A stretch of 64,000 nucleotides of DNA from Thioalkalivibrio sulfidiphilus (GCF_000377945.1 NZ_KB898937.1:1-64000), one strand, 5' to 3'. Shown: positions 52,644 through 62,378, counted from the first letter of the stretch. Numbers and translations are program-made. Notes: generated from the sequence alone by a model not told the origin.

Positions 52644-54524
52644 ATGAACACCCCGATCCAGACCGAGGAGGCCGGACGACTTCTCGAAGCCCTGCTGGCG
52701 CTACGTGCCCGGATCACCCGGCACGCGGCCGCACGCCTGTCCCGTTTTGCCCGGGACTTTCCCGAGGGCCCGCCACCCAGCGCTGTGAACCTGGCCCACT
52801 ACCTGGCCCTGCGCACCGTGGATCTGCGCCCCCTGCAGAGCGGACTGGCCCGGCTCGGCCTGTCCTCCCTGGGACGCAGCGAGTCCCATGTGATGACCGC
52901 CCTGGACCAGGTGATCCGTGTGCTGCAAGCGCTCACGGCCCGCGGCGATGACGACGCCGATCATCCGGAGCCCGACTTCGAGGCCGGGCCGAAGCGCCTG
53001 GCCGAACACGCGCGAAGCCTGTTCGGGCCGCCGCCCGCCGGTCGGGATGTGCGCATCATGGTGACCCTGCCCACGGAGGCCGCCCGTGAACCCGGCCTGG
53101 TGCAGCGGCTGGTGGCCACGGGCATGGATGTCGCACGGATCAACTGCGCCCATGACGACCCCGAGGCCTGGAGCCGCATGATCCGTCATGTGCGCGAGGC
53201 CTCCGAGGCCAGCGGTCGGCCCTGTCGCATCCAGATGGACCTGGCCGGGCACAAACTGCGCACCGGACCGCTGGCACCGGCGCCGCCGGTACTGCACCTG
53301 CGTCCGGTCAGGGATGCCCAGGGCCGGGTCCTCGCCCCGGCCACCCTGTTGCTGGTGGCCGATACCGGCGGCCCGGCGAGTGACACCGCCCTGCCCCACC
53401 TCGCCCTGCCCGCCGCGGTACTCGCCCGGCTGCAGCCCGGCGACCGCCTGCGTTTCCGGGACACCCGAGGCAAGAGACGCAGCCTGCAGGTAACGCAGAG
53501 TACGGCCGAGGGCCTGCTGGCCCAATGCGAGGCGAGCAGTTACCTGAGCCCCGAAACCCGCCTGAGCGCCGAGCGCATGGCGGAGGACGGTCTCTGGCAC
53601 GCACTGGCCCGGGACATCCGCCCCGGCGGTTTCCTGCTTCGCCCGGTGGAGATACGCCTGCATCGCGGTGATCGCCTGATCCTGACCCGCGAGGCCATCC
53701 CCGGCGAACCGGCGCGCCTGGATACAGAGGGTCATACACTCGCGCCGGCCCACGTGAGCTGCACCACGCCCCAGGCCCTGGATCGCCTGACCACGGGTCA
53801 GGCCGTGTGGATCGACGACGGCAAGCTGGGCGGCGTGGTGGAGGCGATCAATGCCGAAGGCGTGCACCTCAGCATCACCCACTGCCGGCCCCAGGGTGTG
53901 CGACTGCAGGCGGACAAGGGGCTCAACTTCCCCGGCGCCGATCTCGGCCTGCCGCCGCTCACCGCCAAGGATCTGGAAGACCTGGACTTCGTCGCGGCCC
54001 ATGCCGACCTGGTGGGCTACTCCTTCGTCGAGACCCGCGAGGACATGCTGGCGCTGATCCAGGCCCTCTCGGAGCGGGGCGCCTCCCGGCTCGGCATCGT
54101 GGCCAAGATCGAGACCCAGCGCGCCCTGGCCCACCTGCCCGACATCATCCTCAGCACCATCGGCTACCACCCCCTGGGCATCATGATCGCCCGGGGCGAC
54201 CTGGCCGTGGAGATCGGCGGCGAACGCATGGCGGAGATCCAGGAGGAACTCCTGTGGCTGTGCGAGGCGGCCCACGTGCCGGTGATCTGGGCCACCCAGG
54301 TGCTGGAGACCCTGGCCAAGAAGGGCGTGGTCTCGCGCCCGGAGATGACCGACGCCGCCATGTCCGGGCGCGCCGAATGCGTCATGCTCAACAAGGGACC
54401 CTACATCGTGGATGCCGTGCACACCCTGGACGGCATCCTGCGCCGCATGCAGGAACACCAGCGCAAGAAGACCTCGCGGCTGCGCGCGTTGCGCCTGGCG
54501 GGGATCGATCAGGACCAGGAATGA
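52644..54524 (+). CDS. Pyruvate-kinase-like protein with N-terminal extension
   Basis: 626 residues. A helical N-terminal region (about 1-130) is unlike classical pyruvate kinase. The barrel shows VTLPTEAAREPGLVQRLVATGMDVARINCAHDD, IQMDLAGHKLRTG, GIVAKIETQRAL (catalytic Lys), IARGDLAVEIGGERMAEIQEELLWLCEAAHVPVIWATQVLE and MLNKGPY. A typical B-domain is inserted, but the allosteric C-terminal domain is absent. Activity is plausible but unproven; substrate could differ. Phosphate control is suggested by the upstream site. Confidence 0.82.
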   Translation: MNTPIQTEEAGRLLEALLALRARITRHAAARLSRFARDFPEGPPPSAVNLAHYLALRTVDLRPLQSGLARLGLSSLGRSESHVMTALDQVIRVLQALTARGDDDADHPEPDFEAGPKRLAEHARSLFGPPPAGRDVRIMVTLPTEAAREPGLVQRLVATGMDVARINCAHDDPEAWSRMIRHVREASEASGRPCRIQMDLAGHKLRTGPLAPAPPVLHLRPVRDAQGRVLAPATLLLVADTGGPASDTALPHLALPAAVLARLQPGDRLRFRDTRGKRRSLQVTQSTAEGLLAQCEASSYLSPETRLSAERMAEDGLWHALARDIRPGGFLLRPVEIRLHRGDRLILTREAIPGEPARLDTEGHTLAPAHVSCTTPQALDRLTTGQAVWIDDGKLGGVVEAINAEGVHLSITHCRPQGVRLQADKGLNFPGADLGLPPLTAKDLEDLDFVAAHADLVGYSFVETREDMLALIQALSERGASRLGIVAKIETQRALAHLPDIILSTIGYHPLGIMIARGDLAVEIGGERMAEIQEELLWLCEAAHVPVIWATQVLETLAKKGVVSRPEMTDAAMSGRAECVMLNKGPYIVDAVHTLDGILRRMQEHQRKKTSRLRALRLAGIDQDQE

Positions 54525-54564
54525 TTCCATCTACGCGAAGACGCCGGGGCAAGGCGATCTCAAA

Positions 54565-54678
54565 GGACTGGACAGGATTTACAGGATTCGAACAGATTGA
54601 ATGCCTTTGATCACTCCTGTTAATCCTGAAATCCTGTCCAATGTTCTTTCTGCGCCCCTGCGTCTCTGCGGCAGGGAA
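54565..54678. repeat. Decad inverted repeat plus octad arm
   Basis: Decad arms 54565-54597 and 54612-54640 (ACAGGATTNA type), then a single octad arm 54645-54678 (reverse of CGCAGAGN), which runs up to the nfi stop codon at 54679. Confidence 0.85.
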
Positions 54679-55341
54679 CTATCGACGCGAGGCCAACTGG
54701 TCCGCGCGCCGGATCGGCTCCGGCAGCCGGTAACGGGGCGCGGCCTGCAGCACCAGCTCGATGGCGGTCTCCAGCGACACCCGGTGGCCGATGGAGACGT
54801 ACACCGGCTTCACGCCCGCACGGGTGCGCAGGACCGCGCCGATCACATCATCCCCGTCCCGCAGCGCACACCAGGCACCCCGCGCTGGAGGCACCTCGTC
54901 GTGCTCGCCGATCAGGCGGGTCTTGCCCACGCCGATGGCAGGCAGGTCCGTGAGCACGCCCAGGTGGGCGGCGATGCCGAGCCGGCGGGGATGGGCGATG
55001 CCCTGGCCATCGCACAGCAGCAGGTGGGGAAGCGCGGATAATTGCTCCAGCGCCTCCAGCACCGCCGGCAGTTCTCGAAACGAGAGCAGGCCCGGCACGT
55101 AGGGAAAGCTCGTGGGCCGGCGCGCCACCGCATCCTCCACGGGCACGAGATCCGGCCAGGAGAGCACCGAGACCACCGCCCGGGTGATCCGGCCGCCGTC
55201 CTCGAAACCCACGTCGACGCCGGCCACCCGTTTGAGCGGGCCCAGCCGGTCCTCCCGCACGACCAGCGGCGCGAGGCGTGCCTGCACCGCCCGCGCCTCG
55301 GCCGGCGTCAGGTGCCAGGCATGGACGTGGCGAAGCCTCAT
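54679..55341 (-). CDS. nfi: Endonuclease V
   Basis: 220 residues with the Nfi motifs: VAGVDVGF (metal Asp), [14 protein letters not shown] wedge, [21 protein letters not shown] and [11 protein letters not shown]. Cleaves DNA next to deoxyinosine. Divergent from the PLD-helicase gene across 84 bp. Confidence 0.95.
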   Translation of the reverse strand: MRLRHVHAWHLTPAEARAVQARLAPLVVREDRLGPLKRVAGVDVGFEDGGRITRAVVSVLSWPDLVPVEDAVARRPTSFPYVPGLLSFRELPAVLEALEQLSALPHLLLCDGQGIAHPRRLGIAAHLGVLTDLPAIGVGKTRLIGEHDEVPPARGAWCALRDGDDVIGAVLRTRAGVKPVYVSIGHRVSLETAIELVLQAAPRYRLPEPIRRADQLASRR

Positions 55342-55425
55342 TCAGGCGATCCGGTAACGGCTCTGCACCAGCCCGTCCGGGCTGGTGGCGATGAATACAC
55401 TTGCTCCAGCGGTATAGTGTCCATC

Positions 55426-58400
55426 ATGAGTCAGCCCCAACCTCCCGACAACGAGCAGATCGATCTGTTCTCCCCGCCAGCGGAGGAACACGCAGATGCC
55501 TGGCCGGATCATGCGCGCTTCCCCTGCAACCGCCCCGGCCATACGGTCGGCGAGGTGGTACTGGATGATCTGCGCAAGTCCCAAAGCCCGCTGATCGTGA
55601 GCGGTTATGCCTCGCTGGAGCGCATCCTGCGCCTGCTCGCGGATCTGAAACCCGAGCAAGGGCCCGTGCGCTTGCTGTTCGGCGTAGAGCCCCACGTGAC
55701 GGGCCGGGAACGCTTCACCCTGCGACATACCAACTTCCCCGACGAGGTCCGGGACTACTGGCTGTCCCGGGGTATCTCGCTGGAGGCCAGCGCATCGCTG
55801 ATCCACGCCATCGGACTCATCGAGGCGGGCCGGGTCGAGGCCCGTCACCTGGGCGGTAGCCGCAAGCGGCTGCACGCCAAGATCTATAGCGGCGATAAGG
55901 GTGTGACGCTCGGCTCCAGCAACTTCACGGACTCGGGTCTGCGCCATCAGCTGGAGGCCAACGTGCGTTTCACGGCGGCTGAACCCCGTCGCTTTCACGA
56001 GACCCGTCGCATTGCCGAGAATTTCTGGGATGAGGGCCTGCCTTACGGAGATGAACTGCTCGCCCTGCTGCACCGCCTGCTGGCGGTGGTCGGCTGGCAG
56101 GAGGCCTTGGCCCGGGCCTGCACGGAACTGCTGGACGGCGACTGGGCCCGCGCCTACCTGGGCGCCCTGCAGCTGGAGGACGCGGGTCTGTGGCCCTCCC
56201 AGATCCAGGGCATCGCCGAGGCCCTGTGGCTCATGGAGAACGTGGGCAGCGTGCTGGTGGCGGACGCCACGGGCTCCGGCAAGACCCGCATGGGCGCGCA
56301 CCTGATCCGCGCCGCCATGGACCGGATCTGGGGCAGCGGGCGCATGCGCAAGGGGCGCCCGCTGATGATCTGCCCGCCGGCTGTAAGGCATGCCTGGGAA
56401 CGAGAAGCGCGGTTGTGCGATCTTCCCCTGGAGACCCTCTCCCACGGCGTGTTGTCCCGAGCCACGGGCAGCGCCGGTGACCAGGTGGAGGACGCCCTGC
56501 GCCGCGCCCAGGTGCTGGCGGTGGACGAGGCGCACAACTTCCTCAACCTCGGCTCGCGGCGCACCCGCATGGTGCTCTCCAACATGGCGGACCACACCCT
56601 GCTGTTCACCGCCACCCCCATCAACCGCAGCGTGGTGGACCTGCTGCGCATCGCCGACACCCTTGGCGCCGACAACCTGGCCCCGGAGACCCTCACCATG
56701 TTCGAGGGCCTGCTGCGCAGCCGTCGCCTGGATCGCAGCCTGACGCCCGGCGAACTCTCGGCCCTGCGCCAGGAAGTGGAGCGCTTCACGGTGCGGCGCA
56801 CCAAGCGGGAGTTGAACGCGCTGGTGGACCGCGAACCCGAGGCCTACCGGGACGCCCGCGGTAAGCCCTGCCGCTACCCCCGGTACCATTCACACATCTA
56901 CCCCTTGAACGAGTCTGCCGCCGATCAGGCCCTGGCCGCAGAGATCCGCGCCCTGGCAGGCAGGCTGCGGGGCCTGCTCTACCTGCGCGGCGCCATCGAG
57001 ATGCCGGCGGTACTTAAGCGGGAACACTGGGACCCTGCCCGTTATCTGGACAGCCGCCTGAAATCCGCGCGCATGCTCCCCGCCTATGTGATCAGCGCGG
57101 CGCTGCGCTCCTCCCGCGCGGCCCTGGCGGAACACTTGAAGGGCACGGACTTCGCCCTGGAACACTTCGGGCTCACGGGCCAGTTCAACAAACCGCCTAC
57201 AGGCGACGTGCTGGGCAAGCTCCGGGAGATCCGCGGACAGATCCCCGAAAACCGGCTGGGCATCCCCCTGCCGGACTGGCTCTGCGACCCCGAGGCCCAT
57301 GCCCGGGCCTGCGACGAAGAGATCGGGCTCTACGAGGCCATGTGGTCAGCACTGACCCGTCTCTCCGATGGCCGGGAACGGGCCAAGGCGGCCCTGCTGA
57401 CCCGACTGTTGTCCGATCACGACCTGGTACTCGCCTTCGACAGCCGGCCCATCACCCTGGCGCTGATTCGCAGCCTGCTGACACAGGAGAGCGACGCCCG
57501 CGTGCTGCTGGCCACCGGCGACAGCGGCTCCGACCGGCGCGAGATCGCCGAGGTGCTGCGCCCCGGCTCCGCCCATCAGCGGGTGGTGGCCCTGTGCTCC
57601 GACAGCCTCTCCGAAGGCGTGAACCTGCAACAGGCCAGCACCATCGTGCACCTGGACATGCCGAGCGTGGTGCGCATCGCCGAGCAGCGCGTGGGCCGCG
57701 TGGATCGCATGGACAGCCCCCACGAGGCCATCGACGCCTGGTGGCCCGACGATGCCCCCAGCTTCGCCCTGAGTTCCGATGAACGCTTCATCGAGCGATT
57801 CGAAACGGTGGAGAACCTGCTGGGCTCCAACCTGCCCCTGCCCGAGGAGATGCTGGGCAAGGGCCATGGTGCGGTGCGTACCGAGGAATTGATCCGGGAG
57901 TTCGAGGAACAGGCCGACGCAGATCCCTGGGACGGCATCCGCGACGCCTTCCAGCCGGTACGTGACCTGTTGGAAGGCCCCAAGGCCCTGGTCTCCGAGA
58001 CCGTGCGCGACGAGCTTCGTGGGCGGAAAGCCACGGCACAGACCCGCATCGCAGCCGTGCATGCGGTGGAGCCCTTTGCCTTTTTCTGCCTCGCCGGCGA
58101 CGGAGACCGTGCGCCCAAGTGGATCCTGCTGCGTCGGCGCGCGGGCCGAGCCAGACCCCTGGTGGACACGGATTTGCATCGCATCTCCGGCCATCTGCGA
58201 CGACTGCTCGGGTCCGCTGCCGATAACCTGCCCCTGGACGAGACCGTCCAAGCGCAGCTCGGCGCCTTCTTCCAAGACCTGCACCATGCCGAGCGGGAGA
58301 CCCTGCCGAGACGCAAGCGTTGCGCCCTGGAGGAGATGCAAAAGGTGCTGGAGGCCCATGCCCGGCACAGCCGTGACCCGCAGATGCGCCGGGTGGTGAA

Positions 58401-58692
58401 CGCCCTGCTGGTGACCCTGCGTGCCCCGGACCCCGGGCAGGCGCCCGACTGGGACGCCCTGGCGGAGCGCTGGCTGGACCTGATCCGGCCTGTCTGGTAT
58501 CGGCGACTGGCCGAGCGCAAACGGGCCCGGCCCCTGCTGCTCAAGGATATCCGCCATGACCTGCAGGCCGAGGATGCCCTGGACGCCGCCACCCTGGAGG
58601 CCGCGTTCAGCGACGTCCCGCTGGCGGGCAAGTTGGAAGCGCGTCTGGCCGCGTGCATCATTGGCGTCACTCAAGACGCTGAACCCGGCTGA
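55426..58692 (+). CDS. Phospholipase D-like / SNF2-type helicase fusion protein
   Basis: 1088 residues. The N-terminal part (about 40-215) is PLD-like: HAKIYSGDKGVTLGSSNFTDSGL (from about 151) is the HxK...GSxN motif of PLD nucleases. The helicase core has Walker A ATGSGKT (about 281-287), DEAHN (about 366-370), TATPINRS (about 395-402) and motif VI EQRVGRVDRMDSPHEA (about 753-768). A 300-residue helical C-terminus follows. PLD plus SF2 helicase modules occur in anti-phage and repair systems. It is a single gene; no methylase, nuclease or recombinase partner lies beside it. Confidence 0.85.
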   Translation: MSQPQPPDNEQIDLFSPPAEEHADAWPDHARFPCNRPGHTVGEVVLDDLRKSQSPLIVSGYASLERILRLLADLKPEQGPVRLLFGVEPHVTGRERFTLRHTNFPDEVRDYWLSRGISLEASASLIHAIGLIEAGRVEARHLGGSRKRLHAKIYSGDKGVTLGSSNFTDSGLRHQLEANVRFTAAEPRRFHETRRIAENFWDEGLPYGDELLALLHRLLAVVGWQEALARACTELLDGDWARAYLGALQLEDAGLWPSQIQGIAEALWLMENVGSVLVADATGSGKTRMGAHLIRAAMDRIWGSGRMRKGRPLMICPPAVRHAWEREARLCDLPLETLSHGVLSRATGSAGDQVEDALRRAQVLAVDEAHNFLNLGSRRTRMVLSNMADHTLLFTATPINRSVVDLLRIADTLGADNLAPETLTMFEGLLRSRRLDRSLTPGELSALRQEVERFTVRRTKRELNALVDREPEAYRDARGKPCRYPRYHSHIYPLNESAADQALAAEIRALAGRLRGLLYLRGAIEMPAVLKREHWDPARYLDSRLKSARMLPAYVISAALRSSRAALAEHLKGTDFALEHFGLTGQFNKPPTGDVLGKLREIRGQIPENRLGIPLPDWLCDPEAHARACDEEIGLYEAMWSALTRLSDGRERAKAALLTRLLSDHDLVLAFDSRPITLALIRSLLTQESDARVLLATGDSGSDRREIAEVLRPGSAHQRVVALCSDSLSEGVNLQQASTIVHLDMPSVVRIAEQRVGRVDRMDSPHEAIDAWWPDDAPSFALSSDERFIERFETVENLLGSNLPLPEEMLGKGHGAVRTEELIREFEEQADADPWDGIRDAFQPVRDLLEGPKALVSETVRDELRGRKATAQTRIAAVHAVEPFAFFCLAGDGDRAPKWILLRRRAGRARPLVDTDLHRISGHLRRLLGSAADNLPLDETVQAQLGAFFQDLHHAERETLPRRKRCALEEMQKVLEAHARHSRDPQMRRVVNALLVTLRAPDPGQAPDWDALAERWLDLIRPVWYRRLAERKRARPLLLKDIRHDLQAEDALDAATLEAAFSDVPLAGKLEARLAACIIGVTQDAEPG

Positions 58693-58694
58693 TT

Positions 58695-58726
58695 CCCGTA
58701 GGTCGGCCTGAAGGCCGACCTACGGG
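58695..58726. repeat. REP-like perfect palindrome
   Basis: 15-bp perfect arms (CCCGTAGGTCGGCCT and its complement) separated by 2 nt, beginning 2 bp after the helicase stop. It has no T-run, so REP-type instead of a terminator. Confidence 0.8.
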
Positions 58727-58756
58727 ATCGTTATCCTGGAAGGAGACAATCCAAGC

Positions 58757-58996
58757 CTAGCCCGAACATTTCATAAATTCGCGCGATGATCGCGCAGGAT
58801 ATTGGCCGCACAGGGGATTTTCCGAGGGAGCGCCGTATCGGGCTATACGGCCGACTGAGACAAATCCGCCGGGAGCGGATTTGAACAGCCGAAGGCTGGC
58901 CCGAAGGGCGGACTCCAGGGATGGAGTCCGTAAAAATCCCCTGTGCGGTCAAGAGACAAGCGAGGGCGCGTGCAATTTATGAAATGTTCGGGCTAG
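58757..58996. repeat. MITE-like palindromic element, copy 2
   Basis: Perfect 23-bp terminal inverted repeats (58757-58779 with 58974-58996, starting CTAGCCCGAACATTTC). The interior matches copy 1 with one mismatch over 81 bp. A 71-bp block (58861-58931) absent from copy 1 contains three hairpins: CAAATCCGC/GCGGATTTG, CAGCC/GGCTG and GGACTCCA/TGGAGTCC. With the REP palindrome it accounts for most of the 340-bp gap after the helicase gene. Confidence 0.9.
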
Positions 58997-59032
58997 AAAC
59001 ACCATGACCGTGTGTCATGGTTCTTTTCCCGG

Positions 59033-59341
59033 TTACACCCCCAACACGGCCATGATCCACCCGGGCCTGACCAACAAGAGGATTCCCAGGCCGATCTGCA
59101 CCATCAACAAAAACAACGCCGGCCCCACCGGCAACTGCCCTGACACCTCGCAACTGGACGCATTGCCGGCATAGCGCCTCAGGAGCTGGATCACGGCAAG
59201 CAGGATCAGCAGCCCGCCCGCCGTGCGTAGCCCCGACTCAAGCCCCGCGAGTCCCGTCACCAACACCACGGTGATGATGGCAGCCAGGCGCAGTAGCGGC
59301 CATGGAAGGTATGCCAGCACCCGGTTCAGGAAGGCAAGCAC
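59033..59341 (-). CDS. Small hydrophobic membrane protein
   Basis: 102 residues with about three helices (13-32, 36-52, 72-98) and a loop with one Cys (ASSCEVSG). No family recognised. The gene lies between the MITE copy and a heptad repeat. Confidence 0.6.
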   Translation of the reverse strand: MLAFLNRVLAYLPWPLLRLAAIITVVLVTGLAGLESGLRTAGGLLILLAVIQLLRRYAGNASSCEVSGQLPVGPALFLLMVQIGLGILLLVRPGWIMAVLGV

Positions 59342-59400
59342 TCTCTCACCGCAACCCTCTCCCTGAGAGAGAGGGAGTCAAGAAAGATTGGGGGCCTTTA

Positions 59401-59503
59401 CTTCTCACTTCAAAATTCACACTTCGCACTTGATTTCCCACTTCCCAATTCACACTTCCCAACTCCCCTTCCCACTTCCAACTTCCCCCTTCACACTTCA
59501 TCC
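59401..59503. repeat. Heptad array at the recG 3' end
   Basis: A run of CTTCNNA/ATTCACA-type heptads (CTTCTCA, CTTCAAA, ATTCACA, CTTCGCA ... CTTCCCA, ATTCACA, CTTCCCA). Same family as 36043-36135. The recG stop codon TGA lies in its last unit. Confidence 0.85.
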
Positions 59504-61558
59504 CACCCTCCCATACTCCTCCGCGCCGCTCAGCCAGCGCGCGATGAGCGGCTCCACGTTCTCCGGATGGGACTGCATCAACCGGCCGGCGGCGTCTTTC
59601 ACCGTATCCAGCAGATCCTGGTCGCGCAGCAGGTCGGCAATGCGAAACTGCATGTCGCCGGTCTGGCGCGTGCCGAGCACCTCGCCGGGACCACGCAATT
59701 CCAAGTCGATGCGCGCGATCTCGAAACCGTCGGTGCTGGCGCGCAGGGCGTCCAGGCGCTTGCGGGCAGTATCGGAGAGCGGCGGACGGTAGAGCAGCAC
59801 GCAGGAACTCTCCGCCGTGCCCCGCCCCACCCGGCCGCGTAACTGGTGCAGCTGGGCAAGGCCCAGGCGCTCGGCGTTCTCGATGATCATCAGCGAGGCA
59901 TTGGGCACGTCCACGCCCACCTCGATCACCGTGGTGGCCACCAGCAGATGGATCTCCCCGGCCTTGAAGCGGGCCATCACCGATTCCTTGTCCCTGGGCT
60001 TCATGCGCCCGTGCACCAGGCCCACGTTCACGTGGGGCAGCGCCTCGGTGAGCTGCGCGAAGGTGTCCTCCGCCGCCTGGGCCTGCAGGGCCTCGGACTC
60101 CTCGATCAGGGTGCACACCCAGTAGGCCTGACGACCCTCGGCCACGGCGGCACTGATGCGCTCCACCACTTCGTGGCGGCGCTTGTCGTTCACCGCCACG
60201 GTCTTGATGGGCGTGCGACCCGGAGGCAGCTCGTCGATCACCGAGTAATCCAGGTCCGCGTAGGCGGTCATGGCGAGGGTGCGCGGGATGGGCGTGGCGG
60301 TCATGATGAGCTGGTGGGGCAGGCGTCCGTCCCTGTTGCCCTTCTCACGCAGGGCCATGCGCTGGTGCACGCCGAAGCGGTGCTGCTCGTCGATCACCAC
60401 CAGGGCCAGGTCGTCGAAGCCTACGTCCTCCTGGAACAGGGCGTGGGTGCCCACGGCCACCCGGGCGCGACCCTCGGCCACTTCGGCAAGCGCCTCCCGG
60501 CGGGCCCTTGCGGTGAGCTTGCCGGACAGCCACGCCACGCTGATGCCCAGGGGGGCCAGCAGGTCGCTGAAGTTGCGGAAGTGCTGTTCCGCCAGGATCT
60601 CCGTGGGCGCCATGACCGCCGCCTGGTAACCGGCCTCCACCGCGTGCAGACAGGCGGCCACGGCCACCAGGGTCTTGCCGGCGCCCACGTCGCCCTGCAC
60701 CAGGCGCAGCATGGGATGAGGGCGCGCCATGTCGGTGCTCAGTTCCGCGATCACCCGCTGCTGGGCGCCGGTGAGGGCGAAGGGCAGCCGTGCCTGCAGT
60801 TGCGCGAACAGTTCGCCTTTGACCTTGATTGGAGGGGCCGGCTCGTCCGTGGTGCGTGCGCGCAGTCGGGCCAGGCTCAGGTGATGGGCCACCAGTTCCT
60901 CGAAGGCAAGGCGGCGCTGGGAGGGATGCCGTCCGTCGAGGAGCGCGGCGACCGGCACATCCGGCGGCGGACGATGCACGGTGCGAAGCGCGGTCTCCAG
61001 GTCCGGTAGACCTGCGCCATTGAGCACACCCGGCGGCAGCCAGTCCGGCAGCCTGTCCAGACGCGCCAGGGCCTCATCGGTGAGGCGGCGCAGGCTCAGT
61101 TGATGCAGACCCTCGGTGGTGGGATAGATGGGTGTGAGGGTGTCATCCACGCTGGCGGTTTCGTCCAGCACCGCCCGGTACTCGGGGTGAACGATCTCGA
61201 GACCCGCCTGCCCACGCCGCGCCTCGCCGAAGCAACGCAAGCGCAGGCCCCGGACCAGGTTCTGCTGCTGGGCGGCTGAAAAATGAAAGAAGCGCAGGGT
61301 GATGGAACCGGTGCCGTCGCTGAGGCGCACCAGCAGCATGCGCCGGCCGCGGAACACCACTTCCGAGTGATCCACGACCCCTTCCACCACGCCCTCGTCA
61401 CCCGGACGCAGGCTGCCCATGGGCATGACCCGGGTGCGATCCTGGTAACGCAGGGGCAGGTGGAACAGCAGGTCCGTCACCGTGCGGATGCCGATCTTGG
61501 CGAGCTTCTCGGCCAGCTTGGGGCCGACGCCCTTGAGGACGGTGACGGGTTCGGTCAT
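59498..61558 (-). CDS. recG: ATP-dependent DNA helicase RecG
   Basis: 686 residues. N-terminal wedge/OB domain with GVGPKLAEKLAKIGI, Walker A GDVGAGKTLVA, DEQHRFGVHQR, TATPIPRTLA and the C-terminal LHQLRGRVGRG. Remodels stalled forks and junctions. Full family length. The stop lies in a heptad repeat. Confidence 0.97.
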   Translation of the reverse strand: MTEPVTVLKGVGPKLAEKLAKIGIRTVTDLLFHLPLRYQDRTRVMPMGSLRPGDEGVVEGVVDHSEVVFRGRRMLLVRLSDGTGSITLRFFHFSAAQQQNLVRGLRLRCFGEARRGQAGLEIVHPEYRAVLDETASVDDTLTPIYPTTEGLHQLSLRRLTDEALARLDRLPDWLPPGVLNGAGLPDLETALRTVHRPPPDVPVAALLDGRHPSQRRLAFEELVAHHLSLARLRARTTDEPAPPIKVKGELFAQLQARLPFALTGAQQRVIAELSTDMARPHPMLRLVQGDVGAGKTLVAVAACLHAVEAGYQAAVMAPTEILAEQHFRNFSDLLAPLGISVAWLSGKLTARARREALAEVAEGRARVAVGTHALFQEDVGFDDLALVVIDEQHRFGVHQRMALREKGNRDGRLPHQLIMTATPIPRTLAMTAYADLDYSVIDELPPGRTPIKTVAVNDKRRHEVVERISAAVAEGRQAYWVCTLIEESEALQAQAAEDTFAQLTEALPHVNVGLVHGRMKPRDKESVMARFKAGEIHLLVATTVIEVGVDVPNASLMIIENAERLGLAQLHQLRGRVGRGTAESSCVLLYRPPLSDTARKRLDALRASTDGFEIARIDLELRGPGEVLGTRQTGDMQFRIADLLRDQDLLDTVKDAAGRLMQSHPENVEPLIARWLSGAEEYGRVG

Positions 61559-61586
61559 TGGTTCGGTGTCCTTACCGGGAAAACCT

Positions 61587-61748
61587 ATGGACAGGATGAA
61601 CAGGATAAGGGCGAAAGAAATTTTGACAGGATTGACATGATTTACAGGATTTTTTCTTCAAGGCCTTTAATCCGGTCAATCATGTCAATCCTGTCCAGTC
61701 CTACATGCTGATCGTTCAATCCTGAAAAATCCTGTTCATCCTGTCCAT
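61587..61748. repeat. Nested decad inverted repeats
   Basis: Outer 20-bp perfect arms (61587-61606 with 61729-61748, core ACAGGATGAACAGGAT) enclose inner 18-bp perfect arms (61625-61642 with 61678-61695, core CAGGATTGACATGATT). It fills the recG-ridA gap. Confidence 0.9.
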
Positions 61749-61752
61749 GCCT

Positions 61753-62133
61753 TTAAAGTTCAAGGACGGCGTCCATTTCCACCTGCGCACCCTTGGGCAG
61801 GCTGGCCACGCCGATGGCGGCGCGGGCCGGATAGGGTTCGCTGAAGTATTCGGCCATGACCTGGTTGACCAGGGCAAAGTGGGCGAGGTCGGTGAGGAAG
61901 ATGTTGAGCTTGGCCACGTCCGCGAGGCTACCACCGGCCGCCTCGGCCACCGCCTGGAGGTTGTCGAACACCCGGCGGATCTGCGCCTCCATGGGGCCGT
62001 CCACCAGGTCCATGGTGGCGGGGTCCAGCGGGATCTGCCCGGACAGGTAGACGGTGCTGCCCACCTTCACGGCCTGGGAGTAGGTGCCGATGGCCTGGGG
62101 GGCCTTGTCGGTGCGGATGATCTCGCGGGGCAT
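61753..62133 (-). CDS. ridA: RidA family reactive-intermediate deaminase
   Basis: 126 residues: [51 protein letters not shown] and [25 protein letters not shown], with the catalytic Arg in PARAAIGV. Hydrolyses enamine/imine intermediates. GGAGCC precedes the start. Confidence 0.95.
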   Translation of the reverse strand: MPREIIRTDKAPQAIGTYSQAVKVGSTVYLSGQIPLDPATMDLVDGPMEAQIRRVFDNLQAVAEAAGGSLADVAKLNIFLTDLAHFALVNQVMAEYFSEPYPARAAIGVASLPKGAQVEMDAVLEL

Positions 62134-62167
62134 TGGTGGCTCCTTGTTTTTTCTCGAAATGCGAATG

Positions 62168-62373
62168 GAATGGACAGGATTAACAGGATTTTTCAGGATT
62201 TACAGGATGAAAGACAATGCGAAAAGAAGAAGAGCTTAGACACGATTAACATGATTTACAGGATTAAAGGCACTCTTCTTTGAATCATGTAAATCTTGTT
62301 AATCCTGTCTGATGTTTTTCTTCAGATGTCTTAATCCTGTGAATCCTGAAAAATCCTGTCCATCCTGTCCATC
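62168..62373. repeat. Nested decad inverted repeats between ridA and spoT
   Basis: Outer arms 62168-62215 and 62327-62373 and inner arms about 62238-62268 and 62279-62310 are all ACAGGATTNA-type units; the outer arm ends 5 bp before the spoT stop codon. Confidence 0.88.
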
Positions 62374-62378
62374 AAAAA

